From Phytophthora colocasiae (Eukaryota > Oomycota > Peronosporomycetes > Peronosporales > Peronosporaceae): 64,000 nt of DNA. Below the pieces are notes generated by a model. The model did not search any database. It was not told the DNA's origin and worked only from the letters and a program-made list of their open reading frames with translations. The stretch covers positions 372,001 through 436,000 of the forward strand of contig JAGKQI010000094.1 of the NCBI GenBank assembly GCA_018806915.1. The letters run 5' to 3'. The translations under genes and the position numbers were made by a program. Positions 1 through 8,803 of this stretch are shown here, in pieces; the stretch's first letter is position 1, and every line of letters starts with the position of its first letter.

Positions 1-21
1 ACGTTTGTTTCTGTTTATCAG

Positions 22-336
22 TGCGAGATGTGCCGGAACATCTATCTGCCTGACGATGACGACGATAAAGAAGATGCTGGAGATGAGGAAGATGATGCTT
101 TATCAGGCGATGCCGCACGAAGACGCGCCTTGACTACTGGAGGTGTTCGACCCCCTCCCGCCCCAGCACAGTACAGAGGGACTTCCCGAAGGCGAACTCT
201 GGGGGTTGCTTCGCCAAGTCCCTCCTTCGTGTCATCGACATCAGCTCAGCACCCTGCACATTCGGAGCGATCAGTAGGCGTGGTGACAATCACTACAGCA
301 GCCACGTCACTATCTTCACGGTCGTTGTCGCCGTAG
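22..336 (+). CDS. 3'-terminal exon of a gene entering from the left edge (partial, hypothetical)
   Basis: A pyrimidine-rich stretch ending in CAG at position 21 looks like a splice acceptor, and the frame is open from there to a TAG at 334-336. The exon begins with a Cys-x2-Cys pair (CEMCRNIYL), followed by an Asp/Glu-rich run of about 20 residues and a Ser/Thr/Pro/Arg-rich disordered tail. The Cys pair may be the last half of a zinc-binding domain whose start lies outside the window. I do not recognise the family. The exon start is inferred only from the acceptor-like sequence. A chance ORF in low-complexity DNA is the main alternative. Confidence 0.4.
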   Translation, partial: CEMCRNIYLPDDDDDKEDAGDEEDDALSGDAARRRALTTGGVRPPPAPAQYRGTSRRRTLGVASPSPSFVSSTSAQHPAHSERSVGVVTITTAATSLSSRSLSP

Positions 337-627
337 ACCATAGAACAAGGCTAGTATTTCAGGTTTGTTCGCGTTTTTGAATAGTTAGCCACCACCAAGC
401 AAGTCTCGAGCGACAGAGAAGTTGGTGAGGGTCCCAGGACAGTGGAAAATTGAATGTTGCTGCGTGGATTTTATACATATCGATCATGATACGCATTTGA
501 GCTAACATCAAGCGTCGGCGAAGCACATTTGCAAGACATCACGATAAAATAGCATTAGGACAAAACTAGGAACACTGTAGAAGCTGACACTATGTACGAA
601 GAAGAATAAAGCTAACCCTGTCGAAGA

Positions 628-1719
628 TCACTTTCTCCTCATGAGGAAGAAGTAGCTGCCGTTAAATAGGACCCAAGCGCCCACAACATAGGCGTAGGAA
701 GGTGTCAACTCGGTCGTCGTGGCGGTTGAAGACGCGTGAGGGCCAATTCCGCTCCCGGTGAAGCCGACAGAGTCACTCGAGTTGAAATCACTGCCTGACA
801 GGAAATCGTCTCCAACGCTAGCAGAAGTGCTTGCACTGCTTGAGCCGCTGGAAGGGCCGGAGGCACTGGATGAGCTCGAGCTGGCTGACCTGGCACTCCC
901 GCTGGAGCTTCCTGGAGGCTCCACAGCCGCACTGAGCTCTGGACTATCGCCCGACCCCATTAAGCTGAAATCTTCCTGGACTGTCAAGTGTCTTGCAACC
1001 ATGACAGGTGATCCAACCTCATTCAGGACATCTTCCTTGGCGTTCAACAAGTTGGAAAGCTGGTTCAGCTCGTAAAATTCTCGGAACAAGCTCGCGTTCG
1101 GCGCTACAACCGCTCCACTCACACTAGTCACCAAGTCTTCCCTTATCCGTAGCAACGTCTCCGCCATAGATCGAAAACTCATCTGTGATCCTCGATACCT
1201 GCATTCCGGAAGCCACGTCGCCTCCGCAGCTAAAGTCAGCCACGCAGCACAAGCTTCAGACCTGCACAACCTCGTTGTTTGTTCCTGTGACGGCATCGCT
1301 ATCTCCCCCGACAACTCCAGAAGCTCCTTGACGTCATAATCAGCTGCTTCCCGCCTGCAAGAGCTCAATACATCGTCATCTAGGAGTTCGCTGTCCACAC
1401 GGGTGTTGACGACTTCTGAACACTGGTTGGCATCACCAAGCTGCGCTATTGCGCTTCTTACATCTCCCCGCTGGCCCCACCACACCAGTAGATGTGAACC
1501 TGCCACGTACGCACGCTCTGGTGCCTGCTGGTGCTGATAAATGATAGGTTCTTGAGCATTTGTGCCCGTCACGAAGGAATTTACCAAGACGACTAATATC
1601 GTCGCTACCAAGACGAACTTGGCGCTGCAACCTGCACGATGCCGTTTGCAAACACCTCCACTGCTATTTCTCCGGAACTGTGGCCATCTTACGACGTTCT
1701 GACGCCGAGAACGCGCCAT
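628..1719 (-). CDS. elicitin-like protein with Ser-rich stalk and hydrophobic C-terminus
   Basis: A 363-residue protein. Residues 1-31 are basic, and residues 34-55 are a hydrophobic secretion or anchor segment ending in a signal-peptidase-like site (TNA before QEP). The middle has the elicitin cysteine layout: C100, C121, then LCRSEAC (C152, C157) and PEC (C173), matching the C3-x4-C4 and C4-x14/15-C5 spacing of the family. Residues about 258-335 are Ser/Thr/Gly-rich, and the last 20 residues are hydrophobic, as in GPI-anchored or membrane-tethered elicitin-like proteins. Elicitins bind sterols and are secreted or wall-bound proteins of oomycetes. The sixth cysteine, expected about 23 residues after C173, is absent (the region reads ETLLRIRED), so the third disulfide cannot form as usual. 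The long basic leader is also unusual. The start is the only ATG upstream of the hydrophobic segment in this frame. It lies divergent from the glycosyltransferase-like gene. Confidence 0.75.
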   Translation of the reverse strand: MARSRRQNVVRWPQFRRNSSGGVCKRHRAGCSAKFVLVATILVVLVNSFVTGTNAQEPIIYQHQQAPERAYVAGSHLLVWWGQRGDVRSAIAQLGDANQCSEVVNTRVDSELLDDDVLSSCRREAADYDVKELLELSGEIAMPSQEQTTRLCRSEACAAWLTLAAEATWLPECRYRGSQMSFRSMAETLLRIREDLVTSVSGAVVAPNASLFREFYELNQLSNLLNAKEDVLNEVGSPVMVARHLTVQEDFSLMGSGDSPELSAAVEPPGSSSGSARSASSSSSSASGPSSGSSSASTSASVGDDFLSGSDFNSSDSVGFTGSGIGPHASSTATTTELTPSYAYVVGAWVLFNGSYFFLMRRK

Positions 1720-2593
1720 TTTCCTGGCGGTGGAAGACCTGGACTGGACTGTGTGTTAGAATCGCGATATCTCGGTCAATTCGAAGACTCTGACTGCCGT
1801 AGAGGGGTCAAACGGAAGACAAGAAGCGTGACTATCGACTGGTATGCGTCGGCAGGTGCAGTGTTCAGCTGGTCGTCTAGGAGAGTCCTGAAGAGAGAAC
1901 TGATGAAGAAGCAGGTGATGACGGCCTGTCTGGTCTTTCGTCCGCTTGTCCTTTTCGCACTCGCAATTAGTACATCATCTCTAAAATTCTATATGACAGG
2001 TATTACCTTCGATAAAGCATGATAAGAATGCCCATTCAACTGGGTGGTTTTTTTCAACGTGGGTGAAATGTAAAAAACACATCTACAATTGCTGTCTGCT
2101 GTCTAAAAGAATCTCCGGTGATTTGCGGTTTGTCAATGTGTTACCCAATGTGGAAGTACCCTTCAACTCCGCTCATGTTGCAAGCTGCAACAGCAACAGC
2201 AACAGGAACTACCGGGGTATTATAAACTTACCAAGTTCTCTATCAAGACAGAATGTGTTGGAGTGATCCTAGTCTTGAAAATTACCAAAGGAATAACATG
2301 AATGGTAAAAAAAATCTACCTCTACATGTAAGGATCTACCTAACCAAACATCTCCCTCCGTACACTGTACCTACAAACCCTTGATTGTAGGTTCATGAAC
2401 AACTGCTTGTGCTTGAATGAAGCAGCATCCCGTGGGCTCCACCATCCGAAGCTTCCGGTGGCGTTACTCTTGTTCTGTAACGGGTCAACATCATCCGACC
2501 GTTTTATATTCCAGCGATGCCTCGCTCAAAGCCACTCTTCAAAGCCCCGTGTGTAGCTCTCAACTCCCGACTTCCGTGCTCTTCCGGATAATA
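1720..2593. other. intergenic region between divergent genes
   Basis: About 870 bases separate the two divergent starts. I see no RNA gene or recognisable transposon end here. ORFs in this stretch are short and without family features. It presumably holds both promoters, but no initiator can be placed with confidence. An in-frame upstream ATG of the next gene lies at 2417. Confidence 0.4.
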
Positions 2594-4258
2594 ATGGCCA
2601 AGAAGGGGGCGTCGTCACCGCTCAAGCCCTTCGCGTCCTTGGATTCAACCCGCTGGCTGCATTCTCTAGGCGCGTTGTTGTTGACGGCTGGAGCCTGCTC
2701 CGTCATGTGGGAATTAGCGGCTTTGCACGCCCAGAACGCTTTCTTCACGGACGAATTGCGGCCTGAGTTCTTCACATTAGCAGCACCTTCGTCAGTTACC
2801 AATTCGTCGGAATGGAAAGCAATTGACGGTAGTGTCAATGCTGAAGTTTCATCCGACGATCTACTACATCTGAGCTTCCTAGAGGCTGCGTGTCAAGTGG
2901 AGAGCGACTCGATACTACCATGGACATTTGCAGCTCCAGGTAATACGGTCGATAAGTCCTTCCCCAACCCTCAAACAAGCACTTCAGTGCTTCACCGAGG
3001 AGATCCAAGACTATTGGACCAATTGAAGCAATGTCCTGAGGTGGATATCTACTTACCATCATCAGCTCGAGGACCGGCAGGGTGTGCAGCTATTGTGGGA
3101 CCATTGAAGTACTTGAGATCAAGACTTTTACCCGACTGGGTTATTCGAGCGAAGCTGTACGATATCACCACAAAAGACAGCAAAACCTACTTCGACGTGT
3201 GTCCACAGACGCCAATGCTCTTCTTGTCGCCAGATCATCTACTAAAAACAGTCCGATCCTCGTTGTGGCCGAAGGACAAGCCTGTGTATCTTATGGCTCC
3301 GACAGTGGATTTCAATACGAAAAACTCTCCTCGTCCTGCTAATTTCACTAGGACAGTGATGGAACTTACAGACGTAGTACTGTGTCGGACGATGCGCTGT
3401 GATCGAGATATGAAGCAGTTCCTAGTACGGCAGACAAGCGAGAATGACGAAGGAGAACGTAGTATGAAGATCAAGAACACTCGCGTGTTGTACACCAGCC
3501 AAGTAACACCAGACCCAGGTACTTTCGCGCAGAAGATGACAGACGGGAAGGTAGTACGCCCCAACGCAGCAGACTACGCGTACACTCGGTTTGCTCATGC
3601 TACGTGGAACGTATCATCGAAAACCACTCAGGACGTCTTCAGCTGCTGGAACAATCACAAGAAGGAACTACCACCACTCGACGTGTATCTACTGCGTGCT
3701 CTACACGAAGGCAAACCGAACGATGGCACGAGATACTACAAGCCATTTCCTGGAGACAGCGACACGAAGGTACAGGTACTCAACGGGATTAAATTCTCCA
3801 AGAGATTCAGTGAAGCCTCGTTCTTCATCTGTCCGACGTCTGCAGATGACTGTCTCAACCTCGCTAGAGCTGCTGGTGGGGTCGTCGTAACAGCAGATGC
3901 CTATCCGATGAACGAATTCGTATCAACAAGGTCGGAAGGTGTAACATTCCCCACTCAACAGTCGACTTCACAGATCCAAGCAGAAAATCGCAATGTCATT
4001 CCGGACGATGCTCTTTTGCTGCCACCTCCGTCAGTGAACTATCGCAGTTCGGATCTTTGCTCGGCTGTACTGAAGGTCAAGTCGTCCCTTTCACTGGCTG
4101 ATCGCAAAAGCATCGGTCTTCAGACGCGTCATCGGTTCCATGAGGATGCTAAGTTCTTCATGTTGAGTATGCTCGAGCTCCAGGCATTCACCGACCATAC
4201 ACGCAGACTTCAAGAGACGCAGGGACGTGAAGAAGAGCAGAACCTCCGCCACCGTTAA
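2594..4258 (+). CDS. type II membrane protein with glycosyltransferase-like C-terminal region
   Basis: A 554-residue protein if translation starts at the ATG at 2594. An in-frame ATG at 2417 would add 59 residues with no recognisable signal, so I prefer 2594, which places a short basic N-terminus before a membrane segment at residues 21-44. This type II layout is typical of Golgi enzymes. The lumenal part has scattered Cys residues and Asn-x-Ser/Thr sites. Near residue 408 the pattern FFICPTSADDCLNLARAAGG, followed by VVVTADAYPMNEFV, resembles the donor-binding segment of GT-B glycosyltransferases (group 1 type), which supports a role in glycan assembly. The N-terminal acceptor domain is not recognisable to me. 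The frame is intact over its full length and looks like a live host gene. Confidence 0.6.
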   Translation: MAKKGASSPLKPFASLDSTRWLHSLGALLLTAGACSVMWELAALHAQNAFFTDELRPEFFTLAAPSSVTNSSEWKAIDGSVNAEVSSDDLLHLSFLEAACQVESDSILPWTFAAPGNTVDKSFPNPQTSTSVLHRGDPRLLDQLKQCPEVDIYLPSSARGPAGCAAIVGPLKYLRSRLLPDWVIRAKLYDITTKDSKTYFDVCPQTPMLFLSPDHLLKTVRSSLWPKDKPVYLMAPTVDFNTKNSPRPANFTRTVMELTDVVLCRTMRCDRDMKQFLVRQTSENDEGERSMKIKNTRVLYTSQVTPDPGTFAQKMTDGKVVRPNAADYAYTRFAHATWNVSSKTTQDVFSCWNNHKKELPPLDVYLLRALHEGKPNDGTRYYKPFPGDSDTKVQVLNGIKFSKRFSEASFFICPTSADDCLNLARAAGGVVVTADAYPMNEFVSTRSEGVTFPTQQSTSQIQAENRNVIPDDALLLPPPSVNYRSSDLCSAVLKVKSSLSLADRKSIGLQTRHRFHEDAKFFMLSMLELQAFTDHTRRLQETQGREEEQNLRHR

Positions 4259-4615
4259 GAATGCAATCAATTTAAGTATTTTACGCTCATTGCGGTCCAT
4301 TAAGACGCGTTGTGAAGCGTCACTCCGAGTTCCAGGAACGAAACAACCAGAGGATATGCCTGAAGAATACTTGGGTAGGTGAAGATACTATCAACTACGG
4401 ACACCTTCAGCTAACTTAAACTGTGAACAGTCAAATCTGGGGCTAAGGAGATGCTTGCAACTGCTATTGCGGAAGTATTGACACTGCGACCTCGTGCTCC
4501 TGTGGCATTCCTCGCTTCCCAGTAGGTTGTCAATGTGGATTTTGTCAAGGATCTTTGCTATATATGACTGTGAACCTGCAGCTTTCAAGGTCTGGCGAGC
4601 AACAAGCCTTTAGCT
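4259..4615. other. intergenic, nothing recognised
   Basis: About 357 bases between two plus-strand genes. The ORFs on both strands are short and have no domain features. It probably holds the 3' UTR of the upstream gene and the promoter of the next, but no initiator or terminator can be assigned. Confidence 0.35.
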
Positions 4616-5224
4616 ATGATCTCCCGTCTGCGTGCCTGTAACCCAAGTAGTCCGGCCTTCCCGTCCGCTGTTGAAAGCGTTTTCTATGACCTCGCAGCTA
4701 CTGAATCAGCCTCCGATCGACCGAGTTCATCTGTGCAACAAGGCTCAAGTGTATTTCAAATGGCGAAGCCTGGGCCTATAACAATCAGCGAGGGTTTATT
4801 CCTGCAGATTCTTCAACACCTCAGCACAGACTTCCCCAAGGCCCTACAGACAAGGTTTATCGAGGCTGTACTCGCTGTTTCCACTAAAACAAACAGCAAG
4901 GAGTTAGAAGGAGTGGGGTTGGCTCGATTTCATCGAGGGGTGCAAGCTTGTCTGCTCATGGAAGAGCTCATCGACGCAGCTGCAATGCTGTTTCAAACGC
5001 TAGAGTCACGTAGCTCTGGAACTGGTGTAAGCTCCGATGCTTTTATCAGCGCTCTACAGTCAGCCGCCAAGTCGCAATTTCCTCGTCAACTTACAGCAGT
5101 ACTGGAATCTCTTCTTGAAGCGATCGCGACCAGCGCAGAAATGAAGATGCCAGGCATGGAAGGTCTACACCTGAGCGATGCATGCAATCTGCTCTTCAAC
5201 TTAGTACTTGTACCCCCTCAGTAG
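4616..5224 (+). CDS. small helical protein, possible distant CSTPP1/C11orf49-like centriolar protein
   Basis: A 202-residue intact frame with an ATG at 4616. Residues 1-45 are Ser/Pro-rich and probably disordered. The rest is predicted helical, with no signal peptide or membrane segment. From residue about 52, the order of motifs ITISEGLFLQILQHLSTDFP, an FxxAVLAV helix, a GLARFHRGVQAC helix, then an ELIDAAAMLFQTLES helix recalls the core of animal CSTPP1 (C11orf49), a centriolar-satellite regulator of tubulin polyglutamylation. Oomycete zoospores are flagellate, so such a homolog would make sense. The resemblance is from memory of motif order, not from an alignment, so the identification is tentative. 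It is more likely than not a genuine gene. Confidence 0.5.
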   Translation: MISRLRACNPSSPAFPSAVESVFYDLAATESASDRPSSSVQQGSSVFQMAKPGPITISEGLFLQILQHLSTDFPKALQTRFIEAVLAVSTKTNSKELEGVGLARFHRGVQACLLMEELIDAAAMLFQTLESRSSGTGVSSDAFISALQSAAKSQFPRQLTAVLESLLEAIATSAEMKMPGMEGLHLSDACNLLFNLVLVPPQ

Positions 5225-5600
5225 CAACAGAGGTTACATGTAATACTCACGACGTAACATGGCCGTGTATCTTGTGGTTCTCGGCCGATACCACAAGAAA
5301 TAGTTCTGGTAGTGTTTGTTCATCTCATCATCGTCAAGCAGCGAATCCAATGCGCTCATTGTCGTTATACTGTACTAGTACCCATGTGCATCATGCTCGT
5401 CCACATCATCGTCGGGGTAGAGCAGCATACAGTGTTCAAGTAGTCTCGTTCAACTAATCATCGTCAACCATAATCTAATCCTGCTGGCACCCCGTTTCAG
5501 CAATTGGAATGCCACTGCCGCTGCTTCTCGTGTGTAGTGTGGACTTCATTCATCGTTTCTCCCTAACGCCTCAAGGTATACCGTACATACACAACCAGCA
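5225..5600. other. intergenic, nothing recognised
   Basis: About 376 bases with no supported gene. A short ORF at 5182-5457 overlaps the end of the previous gene in another frame and has no family features. Presumably 3' UTR and the promoter of the following small ORF. Confidence 0.35.
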
Positions 5601-5753
5601 ATGCCACTACAAGAACTCAAAATCAAGATGCCGGAGTCCACTGCGTCGCCCACCACGCCTCACCTCACGGCTGGACAAGTCAGACTAGCTGCGTTCATCG
5701 CGTCCCTAGGAATGGTCATCGTCATTGCCACCGTCGCAGTGCTGCTGCTCTGA
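5601..5753 (+). CDS. 50-residue putative tail-anchored membrane protein
   Basis: An ATG at 5601 opens a 50-codon frame ending in TGA at 5751-5753. The N-terminal half is polar (Pro/Thr/Ser/His-rich), with two Met-containing basic segments. The last 24 residues form one uninterrupted hydrophobic segment (AAFIASLGMVIVIATVAVLLL) ending exactly at the stop. This is the layout of a tail-anchored or single-pass small membrane protein. The composition is far from random for such a short frame. No family is recognised, and expression or conservation in relatives would be needed to confirm it. Confidence 0.45.
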   Translation: MPLQELKIKMPESTASPTTPHLTAGQVRLAAFIASLGMVIVIATVAVLLL

Positions 5754-5959
5754 CTGCAAGATGTAACCGGTCAGCTCGGAGTTACCATGCATTTCTGAGA
5801 ACTATTGTGTCCTGTAGCGTTAACTAATTTACCGCATCTTTCGTTCTACAGCACCACTGTTGATAATGTTCCAGTCCCAATTTCGTTAGTCTGTTCTGCC
5901 AAAGTTTACAATACGCATAGAAAACGAAGCATCGCCGCCAACTTCATTTTAGTGAATAC

Positions 5960-6709
5960 TTACGACGTCGCATGCACAAAGGGAGCCGTAAGCTCCGACA
6001 GCTTGAGTTTCTGCTGTCCATTTGGATCAAAGTTGCTGGGATCCAGCCAGCGCTTGTACGCGTCCTTCAGCCCTCCATTCCAGTCACCGTCAACGATCGA
6101 GAACCACGTCGTGTCGCGGTTACGGCCCTTGTAGACAACAGCCTGACGGAATAGCCCTTCGAACGTGAACCCGTACCGAGTAGCAGCATTGCGCGATGGC
6201 AAGTTGCAGCTGTCACACTTCCATTCAAACCGACGGTAGCCTAGCTGAAAGGCGTTCGCTGCAAGTAGATAAATTGCTTCAGTGGCAGCGGGAGTCTTCT
6301 GCAGCTTCGACGTGAAGTAGATGCGTCCGACCTCCAGTACCCCGTTGCTGGGATCGACTCTCATATACGCGAGCATCCCCACGGCATGCCCATCAACAAC
6401 AATAGCGTAGATCTGCGGTTGTTGCGCCTTTTCCGTGCTCAACAAGTACGCCTCGAACTCGGAGAAGCTTGGAAAAGGTTCGTTAAGCATGTAGGTCCAG
6501 CTAGCGCCTTTCGAGTCGTCGGACTGTGCATCCCAGAAGTCCTTGGCGTGAAGTGCTGCTTTCATAGGTTCGAGTTGGCAGTAGTGTCCCTCTAGTTTCT
6601 CACGCGGAGGAAATGGTGGTGGAGTCCAATCCATGGCGAATCCGACGGGTTGTCCAAACTCATTGATAGAAGTCATATTGTTGCTTGGATCGGTGTTCTC
6701 TGCAGGCAT
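5960..6709 (-). CDS. GNAT-family N-acetyltransferase, copy 1
   Basis: A 249-residue intact protein of the RimJ/RimL-like GNAT group found in fungi, oomycetes and bacteria. It would transfer acetyl from acetyl-CoA to an amine. Visible family marks are the NEFGQPVGF opening, RWTYM-like beta strand (SWTYML), IYAIVVDGHAVGMLAYMR, the VLEVGRIYF strand, ATEAIYLLAANAF in the CoA-binding helix, RRFEWKCDSCNLPSRNAATR, YGFTFEGLFRQ and the terminal GRNRDTTWFSIVDGDW. There is no signal peptide, so a cytosolic enzyme is likely; the substrate is unknown. The first ATG (6709) adds eleven residues before the alternative MTSINEFG start used by the shorter paralog model. Three further copies lie at 15.1-17.1, 24.8-25.5 and 25.6-26.3 kb, and this one and the copy at 24768 are intact. 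Confidence 0.9.
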   Translation of the reverse strand: MPAENTDPSNNMTSINEFGQPVGFAMDWTPPPFPPREKLEGHYCQLEPMKAALHAKDFWDAQSDDSKGASWTYMLNEPFPSFSEFEAYLLSTEKAQQPQIYAIVVDGHAVGMLAYMRVDPSNGVLEVGRIYFTSKLQKTPAATEAIYLLAANAFQLGYRRFEWKCDSCNLPSRNAATRYGFTFEGLFRQAVVYKGRNRDTTWFSIVDGDWNGGLKDAYKRWLDPSNFDPNGQQKLKLSELTAPFVHATS

Positions 6710-6790
6710 CTCGCTAAATGCTTTATGAAGGATCTTTTGCTAGACCCCTCTGGAGAATCATCACTGATGATTCATCGGGATAAACCGCAA

Positions 6791-6807
6791 GGGGGGGGGG
6801 GGGGGGG
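6791..6807. repeat. homopolymer run of 17 G
   Basis: Seventeen consecutive G on the plus strand, about 80 bases upstream of the GNAT copy 1 start. It lies in a roughly 490-base gap (6710-7196) that otherwise holds only an isolated T-arm-like sequence and short unsupported ORFs. The exact length of such runs is often unreliable in assemblies. Confidence 0.8.
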
Positions 6808-7196
6808 AAGGGAGGACTCGAACCCCTTATATTAGGTACTTATTTCGAAGCCTGTTCGAAACAGGCGCATTGACGTCTAAGCAAGGTTACTCCTAACTAA
6901 TTTCCTACGGCTACTCGGTTACCCTTAGTCTATGACCGGTACGCTTGAATTTCTTGGGAATTTTGCCCAATGGGCCACCGTTGATGAGCCCCCAGCCGGT
7001 GCCTGGCCGGGTAGACCGCGCCAACTCCTTGAGTCTTGTCTCCGTGTTGTTGTGCCTTGATTGGTCCCGATGTCTTAGAGAAGAGCTTGTGAGTGATGAG
7101 AAATGAACAGAGAAGGGCAGCGGTGAGAGAGGAGAGCAGAAGTCGAAAAGGGCGACGGAGTGGGATACACCGCAAGAACTTTCTAGTGATGTACAA

Positions 7197-7252
7197 TACC
7201 GGTGGAAGATTTTTTTTTGGTTCAGATACTGAACGGTTCTGGCTTTTGGAAC
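7197..7252. repeat. left arm of a ~57-bp imperfect inverted repeat
   Basis: This segment (starting TACCGGT and containing TTCAGATACTGAACGGTTCT) is repeated in inverted orientation at 8695-8752, with roughly 80 percent identity by eye. The two arms bracket a MULE-transposase relic and an ABC-transporter fragment. No target duplication could be found outside them. Confidence 0.65.
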
Positions 7253-7369
7253 AGACATCTGTTTTGTAATGATGAAGTGCTGCCCGTACAGGACTCACTG
7301 CTTGACGATCACTTCGGAACAAGACGACAGAGGCACAGGGAGTACCGACGTTCGAACGATCTACATACC

Positions 7370-7925
7370 ATTACCTGGGTTTTAACATGCTCGTTCGTGG
7401 ACACCGTAAAAAAGATCGTGTATCGCTGTTCTCATTATCGCCGCGGCTGTCAGGGGCGCTGGAGCTACATTCGCTTCTATGGAATAGCGTCCTACTCGCT
7501 CTCACCCTATCGTAACAATGTGATCGCCGGCACGATTGTCAATGTCACGGACATTAGAAGCGCTGCCGATAGTCTTGCGATAGCTAGTGTGGCGCGGCCG
7601 GCTCGTCAAATATGGAAGGAGCTACAAAGTCTGTACTACGCCGACGACAACCTCCATTGTTTGCGACCTTTCCGAAACACGTTGTGTCGCGCATTTACTG
7701 GGCTCGGAGGCTACACTACAGCGGAAACGTACATGGTGCCATCGAGATACCACCACTCCCACTGCCCAACGAGCATGTGTCCTTCTTCCAGGTTCATCTC
7801 CGTAACAGCAAACTCTCAAGACGTGAGCAGTCCAAATACACGGATCGGCTGGGATCATCCAGCGCTTCTCAATTTGTTCCGTTATAACAACACCACTATC
7901 TTTGTTGGCTGTTGGATGGAAGTGG
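7370..7925 (+). pseudogene. degenerate MULE-type transposase N-terminal relic
   Basis: Pieces in two frames fit the N-terminal part of oomycete Mutator-like transposases. First comes a FLYWCH-like zinc-binding segment (VYRCSHYRRGCQGRW) around 7408-7461. Second, in another frame near 7660-7800, comes PKHVVSRIYWARRLHYSGNV with a nearby FFQVH. Third, back in the first frame near 7841-7915, comes RIGWDHPALLNLFRY followed by TTIFV. The last motif normally leads into the first catalytic Asp, but the similarity stops abruptly near 7920, where an antisense ABC-transporter fragment begins. At least two frameshifts and loss of the catalytic core mean no functional protein. The identification rests on remembered motif order in Phytophthora MULE proteins and is moderate. 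Confidence 0.5.
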
Positions 7926-7929
7926 CTAA

Positions 7930-8345
7930 CAGTACAGGCTCTTTGAGCCACAGAGACTGATCTGTGAGCGCAGCCACTTCACGTTCAGGGTTTTCATATC
8001 ACGACCGTCGAGCAGGATGGAGCCTTCGTGGGTCGTAGAAGCGTTCAAGCAGGAAATGAGCGTACTCATGCCTCCTCCACTGAACCCGACAAATGCCTAC
8101 GGTTTGTCAAGGCTCAATGGTGATGTTGTAGTCGTATAGGATCTGCAATGTCTGGACGGCTTGGGAAGGTGAAATAGACACCGACACCTTGAATCCGTCC
8201 AACACAGGACTTGGGTTTGTCGCCTTCGTGATCGTTCGAAGCATCAATAGCTGAGGTTGTATCCAGGATCTTGTAGATCTGAGCAGCAGCCCTTTGGCAT
8301 TGGTGTTGGCCGAGACGTTAGGCTTGATCTGAGCTGCCAGCTAGT
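7930..8345 (-). pseudogene. ABCB-type ABC transporter fragment (linker and Walker A region)
   Basis: Read on the minus strand, the fragment runs from the end of a transmembrane domain (AQIKPNVSANTNAKG, then IYKILDTTSAIDASNDHEGD) through the DYNITIEP strand to a Walker A region and the GSILLDGRDMKTLNVKWLRS strand before the Q-loop. This is the usual order in multidrug-resistance ABCB proteins. Several frameshifts and an in-frame stop are present. The Walker A lysine is replaced by Met (GFSGGGMST), which would abolish ATP binding. Everything beyond the Q-loop is missing. It is a captured or decayed gene fragment lying within the inverted repeats at 7197-7252 and 8695-8752. Confidence 0.8.
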
Positions 8346-8694
8346 TCAGAGGTCGAGGAGTACACTACAATGACCATGTAGAGGCCATGTACACTTTGTA
8401 GAGAGTTAATTGACAGTCAGTGACGTAGCTGTGACTGCTGCTGATAAAAGCCGTAGTGATAACCTAGTTAGACCCTTTAATCCACAACACATCTGCTAAC
8501 AACACATAGTTAGTCTTTTCGTACAGCATCATCACGTAACTTCAAGAGCGGCAATCGTGACGAAGAACTTGCCTGCAGCAACGCCCCATTATATAGAGGC
8601 TGGAACGATAGCTAATGTTCACCAGACGCCAATGCACGAAGCAGCCGTAGGCAAACTGCTAGCGGGCACTGTACGAGGTGGGCAAAAAATCCCC
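8346..8694. other. interior of the inverted-repeat unit, nothing further recognised
   Basis: About 350 bases between the ABC fragment and the right inverted-repeat arm. A 71-residue ORF at 8557-8772 runs into the repeat arm and has no domain features. Confidence 0.35.
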
Positions 8695-8752
8695 GTTCCA
8701 AAAACCAGAACCGTTCCGTATCTGAACACAAAAAAAGCTAACCATACCGGTA
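8695..8752. repeat. right arm of the imperfect inverted repeat
   Basis: Inverted copy of 7197-7252. Reverse-complemented, it begins TACCGGT and contains TTCAGATACGGAACGGTTCT, with one mismatch in that stretch. It lies about 50 bases beyond the end of the GH54 gene. Confidence 0.65.
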
Positions 8753-8803
8753 ACATGCAACACATCGTTTAGAACGTTTTCCCTTCAACTTGCTGTCCTA
8801 AAA

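Noticed and set aside
6797..6910. Possible minus-strand tRNA gene: T-arm-like GGGGTTCGAGTCC near 6808-6830 and a GCCTGTTTCGAACAGGC hairpin further upstream
   Set aside because: No matching 5' acceptor strand, D-arm or 7-base anticodon loop could be fitted at the right distances, and the would-be 3' acceptor runs into the poly-G/C tract. At best a tRNA-like relic.
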